A stretch of DNA of 64,000 nt. Source: Bacillus cytotoxicus (lineage in GTDB: Bacteria > Bacillota > Bacilli > Bacillales > Bacillaceae_G). The position numbers and the translations under genes are program-made. A model generated the notes under the pieces. It searched no databases. It had not been told where the DNA came from and saw nothing but the letters and a program-made list of their open reading frames with translations. Where the stretch lies: NCBI RefSeq assembly GCF_023715645.1, contig NZ_JAMBOP010000007.1, forward strand, positions 1 through 64,000. The letters are read 5' to 3'. Numbering within the stretch: the first letter of the stretch is position 1; each line of letters starts with the position of its first letter. This document shows positions 1 through 10,429 of this stretch, piece by piece.

Positions 1-121
1 ATGAGATTTCCCATAGCGTTAAGCTAGTAAGATCCCTGAAAGATGATCAGGTTGATAGGTTCGAGGTGGAAGCGTGGTGACACGTGGAGCTGACGAATAC
101 TAATAGATCGAGGACTTAATC
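1..121 (+). rRNA. 23S ribosomal RNA, 3' end (partial)
   Basis: The first ~120 bases match the conserved 3' end of bacterial 23S rRNA, including the GTGGAGCTGACGAATACTAA stretch and the final GGACTTAATC that pairs with the 5' end of the molecule. The gene begins before the window. The 5S gene follows ~50 bp later, so this is the distal part of an rrn operon. The exact 3' end is estimated. Confidence 0.95.
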
Positions 122-173
122 AAATAAATATGAAGCAAATGTTATCTAGTTTTGAAGGAATATATCTTCAAAA

Positions 174-290
174 GTCTGGTAATGATGGCAGAGAGGTCAC
201 ACCCGTTCCCATACCGAACACGGAAGTTAAGCTCTCTAGCGCCGATGGTAGTTGGGACTTTGTCCCTGTGAGAGTAGGACGTTGCCAGGC
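174..290 (+). rRNA. rrf: 5S ribosomal RNA
   Basis: About 117 nt with typical 5S features: a terminal stem formed by GTCTGGT near the start and GCCAGGC at the end, and the conserved internal segment CCGAACACGGAAGTTAAGC. It lies directly after the 23S gene and before a strong terminator, the normal last position in a Bacillus rrn operon. Confidence 0.96.
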
Positions 291-322
291 AAAAACCTAA
301 GTCAAAATGACTTAGGTTTTTT
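291..322 (+). terminator. rrn operon terminator
   Basis: Eight-base-pair hairpin CCTAAGTC/GACTTAGG followed by a run of T, just after 5S rRNA. An A-run on the 5' side means it could also work in the other direction. Confidence 0.9.
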
Positions 323-334
323 TGTGTTTATATA

Positions 335-392
335 TTATAACTACTCAGTCATCCTATGAAAAATCGATAGAGTATCATAGATAATGCTTAAA
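335..392 (+). repeat. Fragment of composite repeat (GTAACTACTCA end)
   Basis: Starts with TAACTACTCAGTCAT and continues with a degenerate match to the first ~50 bp of the composite elements at 16206 and 39447. No matching right end or bcr core is seen, so this is a remnant. The rest of the 393-570 gap shows no gene or clear signal. Confidence 0.4.
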
Positions 393-573
393 TATACAAA
401 AAGTAGTTCCTCCTATATCTCCAACCGCAATAACTTTGAATTGTTTTTGAGTGTAATCCTTCCTATTTATATAGTGAATCTTTATGCAAGTTAAATTGCA
501 TATATTCTCGCCTTCCTTCTTTAATTCCCTTCCTTTGTTGCATATTTTTTCGGTTCTTCTTTTTATTATAACT

Positions 574-620
574 AAAACACGAACGTTACAATGTGCTAAA
601 TAAAAAACATTCGATTATTT
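574..620 (+). promoter_or_regulatory. Pair of inverted PurR boxes
   Basis: AAACACGAACGTT (around 575-587) and, inverted, AACATTCGATTATTT (606-620) resemble the Bacillus PurBox with its central CGAA. They are in opposite orientation, about two helical turns apart, just upstream of the pur promoter. This is where B. subtilis PurR represses in a PRPP-sensitive way. The call rests on consensus match and position. Confidence 0.65.
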
Positions 621-621
621 G

Positions 622-651
622 TTGACATGTTTAAATAACACCTGTTAATAT
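622..651 (+). promoter_or_regulatory. Sigma-A promoter of the purine operon
   Basis: -35 TTGACA (622-627) and -10 TAATAT (646-651) with an 18-bp spacer. It lies between the PurR boxes and the guanine riboswitch, about 220 bp before purE. Confidence 0.75.
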
Positions 652-675
652 AACGGTAGAAACAATATTATCGTA

Positions 676-744
676 CCTCATATAATCGCGGGGATATGGC
701 CTGCAAGTCTCTACCTAACGACCGTTAATTGTTGGACTATGAGG
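676..744 (+). promoter_or_regulatory. Guanine riboswitch aptamer (purine leader)
   Basis: P1 is formed by CCTCATA (676-682) and TATGAGG (738-744), with the conserved TATAATCGC, GATATGG and TCTCTACC segments between. The specificity base in the 3' junction (GGACTAT, position 737) is C, which in this family means guanine/hypoxanthine rather than adenine. An antiterminator and terminator follow, so ligand binding is expected to stop transcription. Confidence 0.95.
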
Positions 745-847
745 GAAAGTCACTCGGTATTTTTCTATTCACATGGGATACTTATGCCTGAGTAGAGCAC
801 TTTCTCTCATAGTAATAAGAGAAATGTTCTATATCAGGCTTTTTTTA
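737..847 (+). terminator. Riboswitch expression platform: antiterminator and terminator
   Basis: CTATGAGGGAAAGT (737-750) can pair with ACTTTCTCTCATAG (799-812) as antiterminator. This uses up the 3' P1 strand of the aptamer. The alternative is a long hairpin 786-839 (GCCTGA/TCAGGC with an inner AGAGCACTTTCTCT/AGAGAAATGTTCT stem) followed by seven T. The two structures share 799-807 and exclude each other, the classic off-switch layout. Confidence 0.88.
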
Positions 848-869
848 TTTGAATCGGGGGGATTCTAAT

Positions 870-1355
870 ATGAAACCACTAGTTGGAATCATTATGGGAA
901 GCACGTCAGACTGGGAAACAATGAAGTATGCTTGTGAAATATTAGAAGAATTAAATATTCCGTATGAGAAGAAAGTAGTATCGGCTCATCGGACTCCAGA
1001 TTATATGTTTGAATATGCAGAAACAGCTCGTGAACGTGGATTAAAAGTTATTATCGCTGGAGCAGGCGGAGCCGCTCATTTACCAGGAATGGTTGCAGCG
1101 AAGACAAATCTTCCTGTAATCGGTGTTCCTGTTCAATCAAAAGCGTTAAATGGTTTAGATTCGTTACTGTCTATCGTTCAAATGCCAGGAGGGGTTCCGG
1201 TGGCGACTGTCGCGATCGGTAAGGCTGGTGCAACAAACGCTGGACTACTTGCAGCACAAATACTTGGATCATTTCATGATGATATACATGATGCATTAGA
1301 ATTGAGAAGAGAAGCAATTGAGAAAAATGTGCGTGAAGGTAGGGAACTGATATGA
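870..1355 (+). CDS. purE: N5-carboxyaminoimidazole ribonucleotide mutase PurE
   Basis: Moves the carboxyl group of N5-CAIR to give CAIR in de novo IMP synthesis, working with PurK. The 161-residue protein has the class I PurE signatures: the nucleotide-binding GSTSDWETM near the N-terminus, the catalytic-histidine loop SAHRTP, and [12 protein letters not shown] start at ATG 870, which follows a GGGGGGA ribosome binding site with good spacing; an upstream in-frame TTG at 849 lies on the terminator T-run and is unlikely. First gene of the pur operon; its end overlaps purK by 4 bp (ATGA), suggesting translational coupling. Confidence 0.96.
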   Translation: MKPLVGIIMGSTSDWETMKYACEILEELNIPYEKKVVSAHRTPDYMFEYAETARERGLKVIIAGAGGAAHLPGMVAAKTNLPVIGVPVQSKALNGLDSLLSIVQMPGGVPVATVAIGKAGATNAGLLAAQILGSFHDDIHDALELRREAIEKNVREGRELI

Positions 1356-2503
1356 CAAGAATCATTTTACCTGGAAAAACAATTGGAATTATTGGCGGTG
1401 GCCAGCTTGGAAGAATGATGGCGCTAGCAGCGAAGGAAATGGGTTATAAAATTGCTGTACTAGATCCAGCAAAGCATTCGCCATGTGCACAAGTTGCTGA
1501 TATTGAAATTGTTGCAGCATATGATGATTTGAAAGCGATTCAGCATTTAGCGGAAATAAGCGATGTTATCACATATGAATTTGAAAATATTGATTATAGA
1601 TGTTTACAATGGCTTGAAAAACATGCGTATTTACCACAAGGTAGTCAATTGTTAAATAAAACGCAAAATCGTTTTACAGAAAAGAATGCAATCGTGAGTG
1701 TTGGCTTACCAGTTGCACCATATAGACTCGTTCAGACGCAAGATGCACTTTTAGAAGCAATTACGGAACTTTCCTTTCCTTGTGTGTTAAAAACAACAAC
1801 AGGGGGATATGACGGGAAAGGGCAAGTTGTTTTAAGAAGCGAAGCGGATGTTGTAAGAGCAAGGGAACTTGTAAAGCAAGCTGAATGTATTCTTGAAAAA
1901 TGGGTGCCATTTGAAAAAGAAGTATCAGTTATTGTCACTCGCAGTGTTAGTGGTGAAACGAAGGTATTTCCAGTAGCTGAAAATATTCATGTAAATAACA
2001 TTTTACATGAATCCATCGTACCAGCTCGCATCACAGAAGCACTTTCACAAAAAGCAATTGCATATGCACAGGTACTTGCGAATGAATTAAAACTGGTGGG
2101 GACACTAGCGGTAGAGATGTTTGCTACAGCGAATGGTGACATTTATATTAATGAATTAGCACCAAGACCGCACAATTCTGGGCACTATACGATTGATGCT
2201 TGTGAAATCAGTCAATTCGGACAGCATATCCGAGCAATCTGTAATTTACCTCTTGGAGAAACAATTTTGTTAAAACCAGTTGTCATGGTAAACATTTTAG
2301 GCGAACATATAGAAGGGGTCCTAAAGCAAGTGAATAGATTAACCGGGTGTTACTTGCATTTATATGGTAAAGAAGAAGCAAAACCGCAGCGTAAAATGGG
2401 ACACGTAAACATTTTAAATGATAAAATAGATGTCGCTTTAGAAAAAGCGTGTGCATTGCATATTTGGGACCATCAAGAACAACTGTTGGAGGGAAAAAGA
2501 TGA
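1352..2503 (+). CDS. purK: N5-carboxyaminoimidazole ribonucleotide synthase PurK
   Basis: ATP-dependent carboxylation of AIR with bicarbonate to N5-CAIR, the substrate of PurE. The 383-residue ATP-grasp protein has an N-terminal dinucleotide-like fold ([10 protein letters not shown]), the glycine-rich ATP loop [11 protein letters not shown] near residue 150, and the late ATP-grasp segment [12 protein letters not shown]. Length is normal. It overlaps purE and purB by 4 bp on each side. Confidence 0.96.
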   Translation: MTRIILPGKTIGIIGGGQLGRMMALAAKEMGYKIAVLDPAKHSPCAQVADIEIVAAYDDLKAIQHLAEISDVITYEFENIDYRCLQWLEKHAYLPQGSQLLNKTQNRFTEKNAIVSVGLPVAPYRLVQTQDALLEAITELSFPCVLKTTTGGYDGKGQVVLRSEADVVRARELVKQAECILEKWVPFEKEVSVIVTRSVSGETKVFPVAENIHVNNILHESIVPARITEALSQKAIAYAQVLANELKLVGTLAVEMFATANGDIYINELAPRPHNSGHYTIDACEISQFGQHIRAICNLPLGETILLKPVVMVNILGEHIEGVLKQVNRLTGCYLHLYGKEEAKPQRKMGHVNILNDKIDVALEKACALHIWDHQEQLLEGKR

Positions 2504-3801
2504 TTAGTCGTTATACACGCCCTGAGATGGGTGCGATTTGGACGGAAGAAAATAAATTTAAGGCATGGTTAGAAGTTGAAATTTTAGCTTGTGAAGCATG
2601 GGCTGAGCTTGGCGATATTCCGAAAGAAGATGTGAAAAAACTTCGTGAACATGCATCTTTCGATATTGACCGTATTTATGAAATTGAACAAGAAACTCGT
2701 CATGATGTTGTAGCATTTACTCGTGCAGTATCGGAAACACCAACACTCGGTGAAGAGCGTAAGTGGGTACATTACGGTTTAACATCTACAGACGTAGTAG
2801 ATACAGCATTATCTTATATTTTAAAACAAGCAAACGAAATTCTACTAAACGACTTAGAAAATTTCATTACTATTTTAGCTAACAAAGCAAAAGAACATAA
2901 ATACACAATTATGATGGGAAGAACGCACGGTGTTCATGCAGAACCAACAACATTTGGTTTAAAACTTGGTCTTTGGTATGAAGAAATGAAACGTAACTTA
3001 GAACGTTTTAAACAAGCAGCTGATACAGTTCGCGTTGGTAAATTGTCTGGTGCAGTTGGTACATTTGCAAACATTAATCCATTCGTAGAAAAATATGTTT
3101 GTGAGAACTTAGGGTTAGAAGCAGCTCCAATTTCAACACAAACATTGCAACGTGATCGTCATGCACATTACATGTCAACACTTGCATTAATCGCAACATC
3201 TATTGAGAAAATGGCAGTTGAAATTCGCGGCCTGCAAAAGAGTGAAACACGTGAAGTGGAAGAGTCATTTGCGAAAGGACAAAAAGGTTCTTCTGCAATG
3301 CCACATAAACGAAATCCAATCGGTTCTGAAAATATGACTGGTTTAGCTCGTGTTATCCGTGGTTATATGATGACATCTTACGAGAATGTTCCATTATGGC
3401 ATGAACGTGACATCTCACATTCTTCTGCAGAACGCGTTATTTTACCAGATGCAACAATCGCGTTAAATTACATGTTAAATCGTTTCGGTAATATCGTGAA
3501 AAACTTAACGGTGTTCCCAGAGAACATGAAACGCAATATGCAAAGAACATATGGTTTAATTTACTCTCAGCGCGTCATGCTTACGTTAATTGACAAAGGT
3601 ATGGTACGTGAAGAAGCCTATGATATCGTACAGCCTAAAGCGATGGAAGCATGGGAAACGCAAGTACAATTTAAAGAGCTTGTAGAAGCTGATGAGCGTA
3701 TTACAAGCAAATTAACACAAGAAGAAATCAATGAATGTTTCAACTATGAACATCACCTGCAACATGTTGATACAATTTTTGAACGTCTTGGCTTGAATTG
3801 A
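2500..3801 (+). CDS. purB: Adenylosuccinate lyase PurB
   Basis: Cleaves SAICAR to AICAR, and adenylosuccinate to AMP, releasing fumarate. The 433-residue protein shows the lyase-superfamily signature [10 protein letters not shown] (catalytic Ser loop), [11 protein letters not shown] with the catalytic His, and TSTDVVDTA. Start at ATG 2500 follows GGAGGG and overlaps the purK stop by 4 bp; a longer in-frame start at 2449 lies inside purK and is rejected. An 89-bp gap with a hairpin separates it from purC. Confidence 0.96.
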   Translation: MISRYTRPEMGAIWTEENKFKAWLEVEILACEAWAELGDIPKEDVKKLREHASFDIDRIYEIEQETRHDVVAFTRAVSETPTLGEERKWVHYGLTSTDVVDTALSYILKQANEILLNDLENFITILANKAKEHKYTIMMGRTHGVHAEPTTFGLKLGLWYEEMKRNLERFKQAADTVRVGKLSGAVGTFANINPFVEKYVCENLGLEAAPISTQTLQRDRHAHYMSTLALIATSIEKMAVEIRGLQKSETREVEESFAKGQKGSSAMPHKRNPIGSENMTGLARVIRGYMMTSYENVPLWHERDISHSSAERVILPDATIALNYMLNRFGNIVKNLTVFPENMKRNMQRTYGLIYSQRVMLTLIDKGMVREEAYDIVQPKAMEAWETQVQFKELVEADERITSKLTQEEINECFNYEHHLQHVDTIFERLGLN

Positions 3802-3810
3802 TAATTATAT

Positions 3811-3846
3811 ATGGCGCAGAATAGTTTCATTCTGTGCCATTCTTTA
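3811..3846 (+). other. Hairpin in the purB-purC gap
   Basis: A 12-bp stem ATGGCGCAGAAT/ATTCTGTGCCAT (one G-U pair) with a 6-nt loop, followed by TCTTT. The T-tract is short, so it could be a weak terminator, an mRNA-stability element or a processing site inside the operon. Confidence 0.6.
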
Positions 3847-3890
3847 TAAGTATATTATTCACATTTTTCAAACTACAGGGGGCTTGCGAA

Positions 3891-4610
3891 ATGCAAAAGC
3901 TAGAATTGCTGTATGAGGGTAAAGCAAAAAGAATTTATCGTACAGATTCAGCAGATATGGTTTGGGTAGAGTACAAAGATAGTGCTACTGCTTTCAATGG
4001 GGAAAAGAAAGCAACGATTACAGGAAAAGGTCGTCTGAACAACGAGATTACAACTATCTTATTCAGAAAGTTACAAGAAGTGGGAATTAAAACACACTTT
4101 GTTGAGAAAATATCAGAAACGGAACAGATCGTAAAAAAAGTAAGTATTGTTCCGTTAGAAGTTGTCACAAGAAATGTGATTGCAGGTAGTCTTTCAAAAC
4201 GATTAGGAATGGAAGAAGGCACTGTACTTACAACACCAATCGTCGAATTTTACTACAAAGATGATGATTTAGGGGATCCCCTTGTAACAGAAGATCATAT
4301 TCGTGTGTTAAACGTTGCAACGCTAGAGCAAGTAAGTATATTACGAGAAAAAGCTCTACAAATCAATCAAGTATTGATTGAGCATTTCGCAAGCTGTCGT
4401 GTAAGATTAATAGATTTTAAATTAGAGTTCGGTGTAACAGAAGAGGGAGAAATCATATTAGCGGACGAGATTTCACCAGATACATGTCGTTTATGGGATG
4501 AAACGAGCAATGAAAAATTTGATAAAGATGTATTTCGCCGCGATCTTGGTAATTTAACAGATGCTTATGAAGAAATTTTAAAACGATTAGGGGGAGCTTC
4601 ACATGTATAA
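3891..4610 (+). CDS. purC: SAICAR synthetase PurC
   Basis: Joins CAIR and aspartate with ATP to form SAICAR. The 239-residue protein begins with the family hallmark LLYEGKAKR and has VPLEVVTRNVIAGS and the LADEISPDTCRLWD segment near its end. I use ATG 3891, preceded by AGGGGG at 3877-3882; an upstream in-frame ATG at 3834 falls inside the intergenic hairpin. It overlaps purS by 8 bp. Confidence 0.96.
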   Translation: MQKLELLYEGKAKRIYRTDSADMVWVEYKDSATAFNGEKKATITGKGRLNNEITTILFRKLQEVGIKTHFVEKISETEQIVKKVSIVPLEVVTRNVIAGSLSKRLGMEEGTVLTTPIVEFYYKDDDLGDPLVTEDHIRVLNVATLEQVSILREKALQINQVLIEHFASCRVRLIDFKLEFGVTEEGEIILADEISPDTCRLWDETSNEKFDKDVFRRDLGNLTDAYEEILKRLGGASHV

Positions 4611-4857
4611 AGTAAAGGTATATGTCACGTTAAGAGAAAGTGTATTAGATCCACAAGGGACTGCGGTAAAAGGAGCACTTCATAGTCTTTCATTTACAGA
4701 AGTACAAGATGTTCGTATCGGTAAATATATGGAACTAACAATTGATAACTCAGTTACAGATATTGATGTAATGGTAAAAGAAATGTGCGAAAAGTTATTA
4801 ACGAACGTAGTGATTGAAGATTATCGCTATGAAGTTGAGGAGGTTGTCGCGCAGTGA
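4603..4857 (+). CDS. purS: FGAM synthase subunit PurS
   Basis: Small 84-residue subunit of the three-part formylglycinamidine ribonucleotide synthase (PurS, PurQ, PurL) used by Gram-positive bacteria. The beginning [18 protein letters not shown] is typical of the family. PurS dimers bridge PurL and PurQ. It overlaps purC and purQ, in the standard purSQL order. Confidence 0.94.
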   Translation: MYKVKVYVTLRESVLDPQGTAVKGALHSLSFTEVQDVRIGKYMELTIDNSVTDIDVMVKEMCEKLLTNVVIEDYRYEVEEVVAQ

Positions 4858-5537
4858 AATTTGCCGTAATCGTTTTTCCAGGTTCGAACTGTGACGTTGA
4901 TATGTTTCATGCCATTAAAGATGAGCTTGGCCAAGATGTAGACTACGTTTGGCATAGTGAAGAAAACTTAGATCAGTACGATGCAATTTTACTACCAGGT
5001 GGTTTCTCTTACGGTGATTACCTTCGCTGCGGAGCTATTTCTCGTTTTGCAAATGCAATGAAAGGTGTACAAAAAGCAGCTGAAGCAGGAAAACCAATTT
5101 TAGGCGTATGTAACGGATTTCAAGTTTTAGTAGAGGCTGGCCTATTGCCTGGTGCATTAATTCGCAACAAAAACTTAAAGTTTATGTGCCGTACTGTTCA
5201 GCTTCGTGTTGAAAACAATACAACAATGTTTACATCACAATATGAGAAGGATGAAGTGATCGATATACCGATTGCTCATGGTGAAGGAAACTACTACTGT
5301 GATGAAGCAACGTTGCAACAGTTAGAAGAAAAGAATCAAATTGTCTTCCGTTATGCAGATAATCCAAACGGAAGCATTTCAGATATTGCAGGGATTGTGA
5401 ATGAGCAAGGAAATGTACTTGGTATGATGCCGCATCCAGAGCGTGCTGTTGATGAATTGCTTGGCGGAGCGGATGGTCTAAAAGTATTTCAATCTATTTT
5501 GAAACATTGGAGGGAAACACATGTCGTTACTGCTTGA
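4854..5537 (+). CDS. purQ: FGAM synthase glutaminase subunit PurQ
   Basis: Class I glutamine amidotransferase that supplies ammonia to PurL for FGAR to FGAM conversion. The 227-residue protein has the nucleophile elbow GVCNGFQ (Cys near residue 86), an oxyanion region [13 protein letters not shown], and the His/Glu of the triad in [10 protein letters not shown] near the C-terminus. It overlaps purL by 17 bp. Confidence 0.96.
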   Translation: MKFAVIVFPGSNCDVDMFHAIKDELGQDVDYVWHSEENLDQYDAILLPGGFSYGDYLRCGAISRFANAMKGVQKAAEAGKPILGVCNGFQVLVEAGLLPGALIRNKNLKFMCRTVQLRVENNTTMFTSQYEKDEVIDIPIAHGEGNYYCDEATLQQLEEKNQIVFRYADNPNGSISDIAGIVNEQGNVLGMMPHPERAVDELLGGADGLKVFQSILKHWRETHVVTA

Positions 5538-7740
5538 ACCAAATCCAACTCAAATTAAAGAAGAACGCATTTATGCGGAAATGGGATTAACAGACGAAGA
5601 GTTTGCCATGGTTGAAAAAATTTTAGGACGTCTGCCAAACTATACAGAAACAGGATTGTTCTCTGTTATGTGGTCAGAGCATTGTAGTTATAAAAATTCA
5701 AAGCCAGTTCTTCGTAAGTTCCCAACGACTGGTGAACGTGTACTGCAGGGTCCTGGTGAAGGCGCTGGAATCGTAGATATCGGCGATAATCAAGCGGTAG
5801 TATTTAAAATGGAAAGTCATAATCATCCATCTGCAATTGAACCGTATCAAGGGGCAGCGACAGGGGTTGGCGGTATTATCCGCGATGTGTTTTCTATGGG
5901 AGCACGTCCAATTGCGATGTTAAATTCACTTCGTTTCGGTGAGCTACAATCACCGCGCGTAAAATATTTATTTGAAGAAGTTGTAGCCGGTATTGCGGGT
6001 TACGGTAACTGCATCGGTATTCCAACTGTTGGCGGAGAAGTACAGTTCGATCCATGCTATGAAGGAAACCCACTTGTAAACGCGATGTGCGTTGGGTTAA
6101 TTAACCATGAGGATATTAAAAAAGGGCAAGCGCACGGTGCTGGTAATACAGTCATGTATGTTGGTGCAGCAACAGGACGCGACGGTATTCACGGTGCAAC
6201 GTTTGCATCAGAGGAGCTATCTGAGGATTCCGATGCAAAACGTCCAGCGGTGCAAGTAGGCGATCCATTTATGGAGAAGCTGTTAATTGAAGCGTGTTTA
6301 GAGCTGATCCAATCTGATGCACTTGTCGGTATTCAAGATATGGGAGCGGCTGGCTTAACATCATCGTCTGCAGAAATGGCAAGTAAAGCAGGCATGGGGA
6401 TTGAAATGTATTTAGATGATGTACCACAGCGTGAAACAGGCATGACACCATATGAGATGATGCTTTCTGAGTCACAAGAGCGCATGTTAATCGTCGTGAA
6501 AAAAGGTAGAGAACAAGAGATTGTTGAGCTATTTGAAAAATATGGTCTTGCAGCAGTAGCAATGGGGAAAGTAACAGAAGATAAAATGCTTCGTTTATTC
6601 CATAAAGGAGAAATGGTAGCGGAAGTGTCAGCCGATGCATTAGCAGAGGAAGCACCTGTTTATCATAAGCCTTCAAAAGAAGCAGCATATTTTGCAGAAT
6701 TCCAACAAATGAAGATGGAAACACCAAAAGTGGAGAATTATAAAGAAACATTACTATCTTTATTGCAACAACCAACGATTGCAAGTAAAGAGTGGGTATA
6801 TGATCAATATGATTATCAAGTACGTACAAGCACAGTTGTTACACCAGGGTCTGATGCAGCGGTTGTTCGTGTTCGCGGAACAAATAAAGCATTAGCAATG
6901 ACAACGGATTGTAACTCTCGCTACATTTACTTAGACCCAGAAATGGGCGGGAAAATTGCTGTAGCTGAAGCAGCTCGTAATATTGTATGTTCTGGTGGTG
7001 AGCCGCTTGCGATTACGGATTGTTTAAACTTTGGTAACCCAGAAAAGCCAGAAATCTTCTGGCAAATTGAGAAGTCAGTAGATGGTATGAGTGAAGCATG
7101 CCGCACATTAAGCACTCCTGTTATTGGCGGAAACGTATCAATGTACAACGAACGCAGCGGTGAAGCGGTATATCCAACACCAACTGTTGGTATGGTTGGT
7201 CTTGTACATGACATAAATCATGTAACAACGCAAGAGTTTAAGCAAGCTGGTGATCTCGTTTACGTAATTGGTGAAACGAAAGCTGAGTTTGGTGGTAGTG
7301 AATTGCAAAAGATGGTGCACGGGAAAATTTTCGGTCAGGCGCCAAGCATCAATTTAGAAGTAGAAGAAAAACGTCAAAAGCAATTATTAGCAGCGATTCA
7401 AGAAGGTCTTGTACAATCAGCGCATGACGTTGCAGAAGGCGGATTAGCAGTTGCGTTCGCAGAAAGTGCAATGGGAGCAAAGGGGCTCGGCGCAGATGTG
7501 AAGTTAGTTGGAGAAGCGACAGCGATGTTATTTGCAGAATCACAATCTCGCTTTGTTGTTACAGTAAAACGCGAGCAAAAAGAAGCGTTTGAAAATATGA
7601 TTGAAGCACTTTATGTTGGCGAAGTAACAAGTGCAAATCAATTAACAATTCGCAATGAAGAAGATGAAGTATTACTTACAGCAGATGTAGATGAAATGAG
7701 AACGGCTTGGAAAGGGGCTATTCCATGCTTAATGAAATAA
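5521..7740 (+). CDS. purL: FGAM synthase large subunit PurL
   Basis: ATP-dependent synthase subunit of the FGAM complex. At 739 residues it is the small PurL type that needs separate PurS and PurQ. Visible signatures include [12 protein letters not shown] near residue 50, [34 protein letters not shown], and a second AIRS-like half with GGNVSMYNE and [13 protein letters not shown]. It overlaps purQ and purF, so translation is probably coupled. Confidence 0.96.
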   Translation: MSLLLEPNPTQIKEERIYAEMGLTDEEFAMVEKILGRLPNYTETGLFSVMWSEHCSYKNSKPVLRKFPTTGERVLQGPGEGAGIVDIGDNQAVVFKMESHNHPSAIEPYQGAATGVGGIIRDVFSMGARPIAMLNSLRFGELQSPRVKYLFEEVVAGIAGYGNCIGIPTVGGEVQFDPCYEGNPLVNAMCVGLINHEDIKKGQAHGAGNTVMYVGAATGRDGIHGATFASEELSEDSDAKRPAVQVGDPFMEKLLIEACLELIQSDALVGIQDMGAAGLTSSSAEMASKAGMGIEMYLDDVPQRETGMTPYEMMLSESQERMLIVVKKGREQEIVELFEKYGLAAVAMGKVTEDKMLRLFHKGEMVAEVSADALAEEAPVYHKPSKEAAYFAEFQQMKMETPKVENYKETLLSLLQQPTIASKEWVYDQYDYQVRTSTVVTPGSDAAVVRVRGTNKALAMTTDCNSRYIYLDPEMGGKIAVAEAARNIVCSGGEPLAITDCLNFGNPEKPEIFWQIEKSVDGMSEACRTLSTPVIGGNVSMYNERSGEAVYPTPTVGMVGLVHDINHVTTQEFKQAGDLVYVIGETKAEFGGSELQKMVHGKIFGQAPSINLEVEEKRQKQLLAAIQEGLVQSAHDVAEGGLAVAFAESAMGAKGLGADVKLVGEATAMLFAESQSRFVVTVKREQKEAFENMIEALYVGEVTSANQLTIRNEEDEVLLTADVDEMRTAWKGAIPCLMK

Positions 7741-9140
7741 AGGGGCTAAATGAAGAATGCGGCGTTTTTGGAATTTGGGGGCATGAAAATGCAGCACAAG
7801 TTACGTATTACGGGTTGCATAGCTTGCAGCACCGTGGGCAAGAAGGCGCGGGCATTGTTGTCAATGATGAGGAGAAAATCGTTGGTCATCGAGGACTTGG
7901 TTTAATATCAGAAGTGTTTTCACGCGGTGAGTTAGAAGGTTTAAACGGGAAATCGGCAATTGGGCACGTTCGTTATGCGACAGCGGGCGGCGCTGAAGTG
8001 GCAAATGTTCAACCGTTATTATTCCGTTTTTCGGATCATAGTATGGCATTAGCGCATAACGGGAATTTAATTAATGCGAAAATGCTTCGCCGTGAATTAG
8101 AGGCAGAGGGAAGTATTTTTCAAACGAGTTCGGATACAGAAGTATTGCTTCATCTAATTAAAAGAAATACAAAAGGTACATTAATTGAAAGTGTAAAAGA
8201 TGCATTAAACAAAGTAAAAGGTGCTTTTGCTTATCTTTTACTAACTGGGAATGAAATGATTGTTGCCCTAGATCCAAATGGATTCCGCCCACTTTCGATT
8301 GGAAAGATGGGAGACGCATACGTTGTAGCATCTGAAACATGTGCATTCGATGTTGTTGGTGCAACATATATTCGTGATGTAGAGCCTGGTGAAATCATTG
8401 TTATCAATGATGAGGGAATACACGTAGATCGCTATACGAATGATGTAGAACATGCGATTTGTAGTATGGAGTACATTTACTTTGCGCGCCCTGACTCAAA
8501 CATTGCTGGCATTAACGTTCATGCCGCACGTAAAAACATGGGGAAATTGTTAGCGAAGGAAGCGCCAGTTGAAGCTGATGTTGTAACTGGTGTACCAGAT
8601 TCTAGTATTTCGGCGGCAATCGGCTATGCAGAAGCAACTGGAATTCCTTATGAGCTAGGGTTAATTAAAAATCGTTATGTTGGACGGACGTTTATTCAAC
8701 CCTCTCAAGAGTTGCGTGAACAAGGGGTAAAAATGAAGCTTTCAGCAGTACGCGGTGTCGTTGAAGGAAAACGTGTTGTGATGATTGATGACTCGATTGT
8801 ACGTGGTACAACAAGTAAGCGAATTGTTCGCATGCTTCGTGAGGCTGGGGCAACAGAAGTGCACGTAAGAATCGCTTCGCCGCCTCTTAAGTATCCGTGT
8901 TTCTATGGAATTGATATTCAAACAAGAAAAGAATTAATTGCAGCAAATCATTCAATAGAAGAGATCCGAGAAATCATTGGAGCAGACTCTTTAACATTTT
9001 TAAGTGAAGAGAGCTTAATTGATGCAATTGGCCGCCCGTATGAAGGGAAATATGGCGGTTTATGTATGGCTTACTTTAATGGGGATTATCCGACGGCGCT
9101 TTATGATTATGAGCAAGAGCTTTTAGCAAGTATGAAATAA
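7725..9140 (+). CDS. purF: Amidophosphoribosyltransferase PurF
   Basis: First committed step: PRPP plus glutamine to phosphoribosylamine. The 471-residue enzyme starts with an 11-residue propeptide; after processing Cys12 (EECGVFG) becomes the N-terminal nucleophile, as in B. subtilis. The PRPP-binding loop [13 protein letters not shown] lies near residue 350, and the several cysteines in the second half fit the 4Fe-4S type. ATG 7725 is chosen because it leaves the correct propeptide; it overlaps purL by 16 bp. A 248-bp gap with a repeat separates it from purM. Confidence 0.96.
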   Translation: MLNEIKGLNEECGVFGIWGHENAAQVTYYGLHSLQHRGQEGAGIVVNDEEKIVGHRGLGLISEVFSRGELEGLNGKSAIGHVRYATAGGAEVANVQPLLFRFSDHSMALAHNGNLINAKMLRRELEAEGSIFQTSSDTEVLLHLIKRNTKGTLIESVKDALNKVKGAFAYLLLTGNEMIVALDPNGFRPLSIGKMGDAYVVASETCAFDVVGATYIRDVEPGEIIVINDEGIHVDRYTNDVEHAICSMEYIYFARPDSNIAGINVHAARKNMGKLLAKEAPVEADVVTGVPDSSISAAIGYAEATGIPYELGLIKNRYVGRTFIQPSQELREQGVKMKLSAVRGVVEGKRVVMIDDSIVRGTTSKRIVRMLREAGATEVHVRIASPPLKYPCFYGIDIQTRKELIAANHSIEEIREIIGADSLTFLSEESLIDAIGRPYEGKYGGLCMAYFNGDYPTALYDYEQELLASMK

Positions 9141-9147
9141 AGCACAA

Positions 9148-9285
9148 TATATATAAGTTAAAAAACGACATAAAAACCATTTTCTTTTTAGGGAGGGGCG
9201 AGAGCATCTGGCCGTGCATAGAAGCGGTCAGGGCCTTTTCCTACCACATGCAATGTTTAAGACAAAGGGAGCAAGCAAGTGCAGC
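9148..9285 (+). repeat. bcr-like repeat inside the purF-purM gap
   Basis: Plus-orientation copy of the repeat found across this window: AT-rich left end, CATAAAAACC, TTTTAGGGAGGGGCGAGAGC, CTGGCCGTGCATAGAAGCGGT, CACATGCAATGTTTAAGAC, GGAGCAAGC. The usual right part is replaced by the hairpin at 9286. It sits within the purine operon and so should be transcribed. Confidence 0.75.
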
Positions 9286-9324
9286 AGCTTCTACTATAGA
9301 CTGTGTAGAAGCTCGCTTTTTCTT
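9286..9324 (+). terminator. Terminator-like hairpin before purM
   Basis: Perfect 9-bp stem AGCTTCTAC/GTAGAAGCT with a 10-nt loop, then CGCTTTTTCTT. It looks like an intrinsic terminator, but it lies in mid-operon 65 bp before purM and is fused to the end of a bcr-like repeat. It may reduce expression of purMNHD. Confidence 0.6.
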
Positions 9325-9388
9325 ACAGTTACTGCCCTGTAGGCGGGAGAAATTCTTTCAGTATAAAAAGACGAGGTGTATAGAAACG

Positions 9389-10429
9389 ATGGCGAATGCA
9401 TATAAGCAAGCAGGAGTAGATATTGAAGCTGGATATGAAGCGGTATCTCGCATGAAAAAACATGTGCAAACAACGATGAGAAAAGAAGTGTTAGGCGGGT
9501 TAGGCGGTTTTGGAGGAATGTTTGATCTTTCAAAATTTGCATTGGAAGAGCCAGTATTAGTATCTGGAACAGATGGTGTAGGGACAAAATTAATGCTCGC
9601 TTTCATGATGAACAAGCATGACACAATTGGCATCGATGCAGTTGCGATGTGTGTAAATGATATCGTAGTACAAGGGGCAGAGCCGCTCTTTTTCCTTGAT
9701 TATATTGCTTGTGGTAAAGCAGAACCTAGTAAAATTGAAAACATCGTCAAAGGAATTGCAGAAGGATGCCGTCAAGCTGGTTGTTCACTAATCGGCGGGG
9801 AAACAGCTGAAATGCCAGGGATGTATTCTGAGGAAGAATACGATTTAGCTGGTTTTACAGTTGGTATTGTTGATAAAAAGAAGATTGTTACAGGACAATC
9901 TATTGAAGAGAATCAAGTATTAATTGGACTTGCTTCTAGCGGAATTCATAGTAATGGTTATTCTCTTGTTCGTAAAGTGTTATTAGAAGATGGACAACTT
10001 TCACTTGATCGTATTTATGGTCGTTTAGAACTACCACTTGGTGAAGAATTATTAAAACCAACAAAAATTTACGTCAAACCTATTTTAGAACTATTGAAGA
10101 AATATAATGTAACTGGTATGGCTCACATTACTGGCGGCGGGTTTATTGAAAATATTCCGCGTATGTTGCCAGAAGGTATCGGAGCACAAATTGAACTTGG
10201 TTCTTGGTCAGTTCACCCAATTTTTGATTTACTGCAAGAAGTTGGTCAATTAAAGAAAGAAGAAATGTTCAATATTTTTAACATGGGTATTGGTATGGTA
10301 GTAGCGGTCAAAGAAGAAGATGCAGAAGGTGTTGTGAAGCTTTTAGAAGAACAAGGGGAGACAGCTCGTATCATTGGACGCACTATGAAAGGTTCAGGTG
10401 TTACTTTTACCGAAGGAGCAGCATTATGA
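9389..10429 (+). CDS. purM: AIR synthetase PurM
   Basis: ATP-dependent cyclisation of FGAM to AIR. The 346-residue protein carries [12 protein letters not shown], the [14 protein letters not shown] motif and the late [15 protein letters not shown] loop of the AIRS family. I start at ATG 9389 ([15 protein letters not shown]), the usual N-terminus; the frame stays open to 9248, but that part is repeat-derived. The ribosome binding site (ACGAGG, ~12 nt away) is weak. It overlaps purN by 4 bp. Confidence 0.95.
   Translation: MANAYKQAGVDIEAGYEAVSRMKKHVQTTMRKEVLGGLGGFGGMFDLSKFALEEPVLVSGTDGVGTKLMLAFMMNKHDTIGIDAVAMCVNDIVVQGAEPLFFLDYIACGKAEPSKIENIVKGIAEGCRQAGCSLIGGETAEMPGMYSEEEYDLAGFTVGIVDKKKIVTGQSIEENQVLIGLASSGIHSNGYSLVRKVLLEDGQLSLDRIYGRLELPLGEELLKPTKIYVKPILELLKKYNVTGMAHITGGGFIENIPRMLPEGIGAQIELGSWSVHPIFDLLQEVGQLKKEEMFNIFNMGIGMVVAVKEEDAEGVVKLLEEQGETARIIGRTMKGSGVTFTEGAAL

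Noticed and set aside
6269-6829. 186-codon open frame antisense to purL
   Set aside because: No ribosome binding site or recognisable family; it is the reverse-frame shadow of a well-conserved gene.
9248-9388. N-terminal extension of PurM by 47 residues
   Set aside because: The extension covers the bcr-like repeat and hairpin; PurM proteins begin at the downstream ATG.
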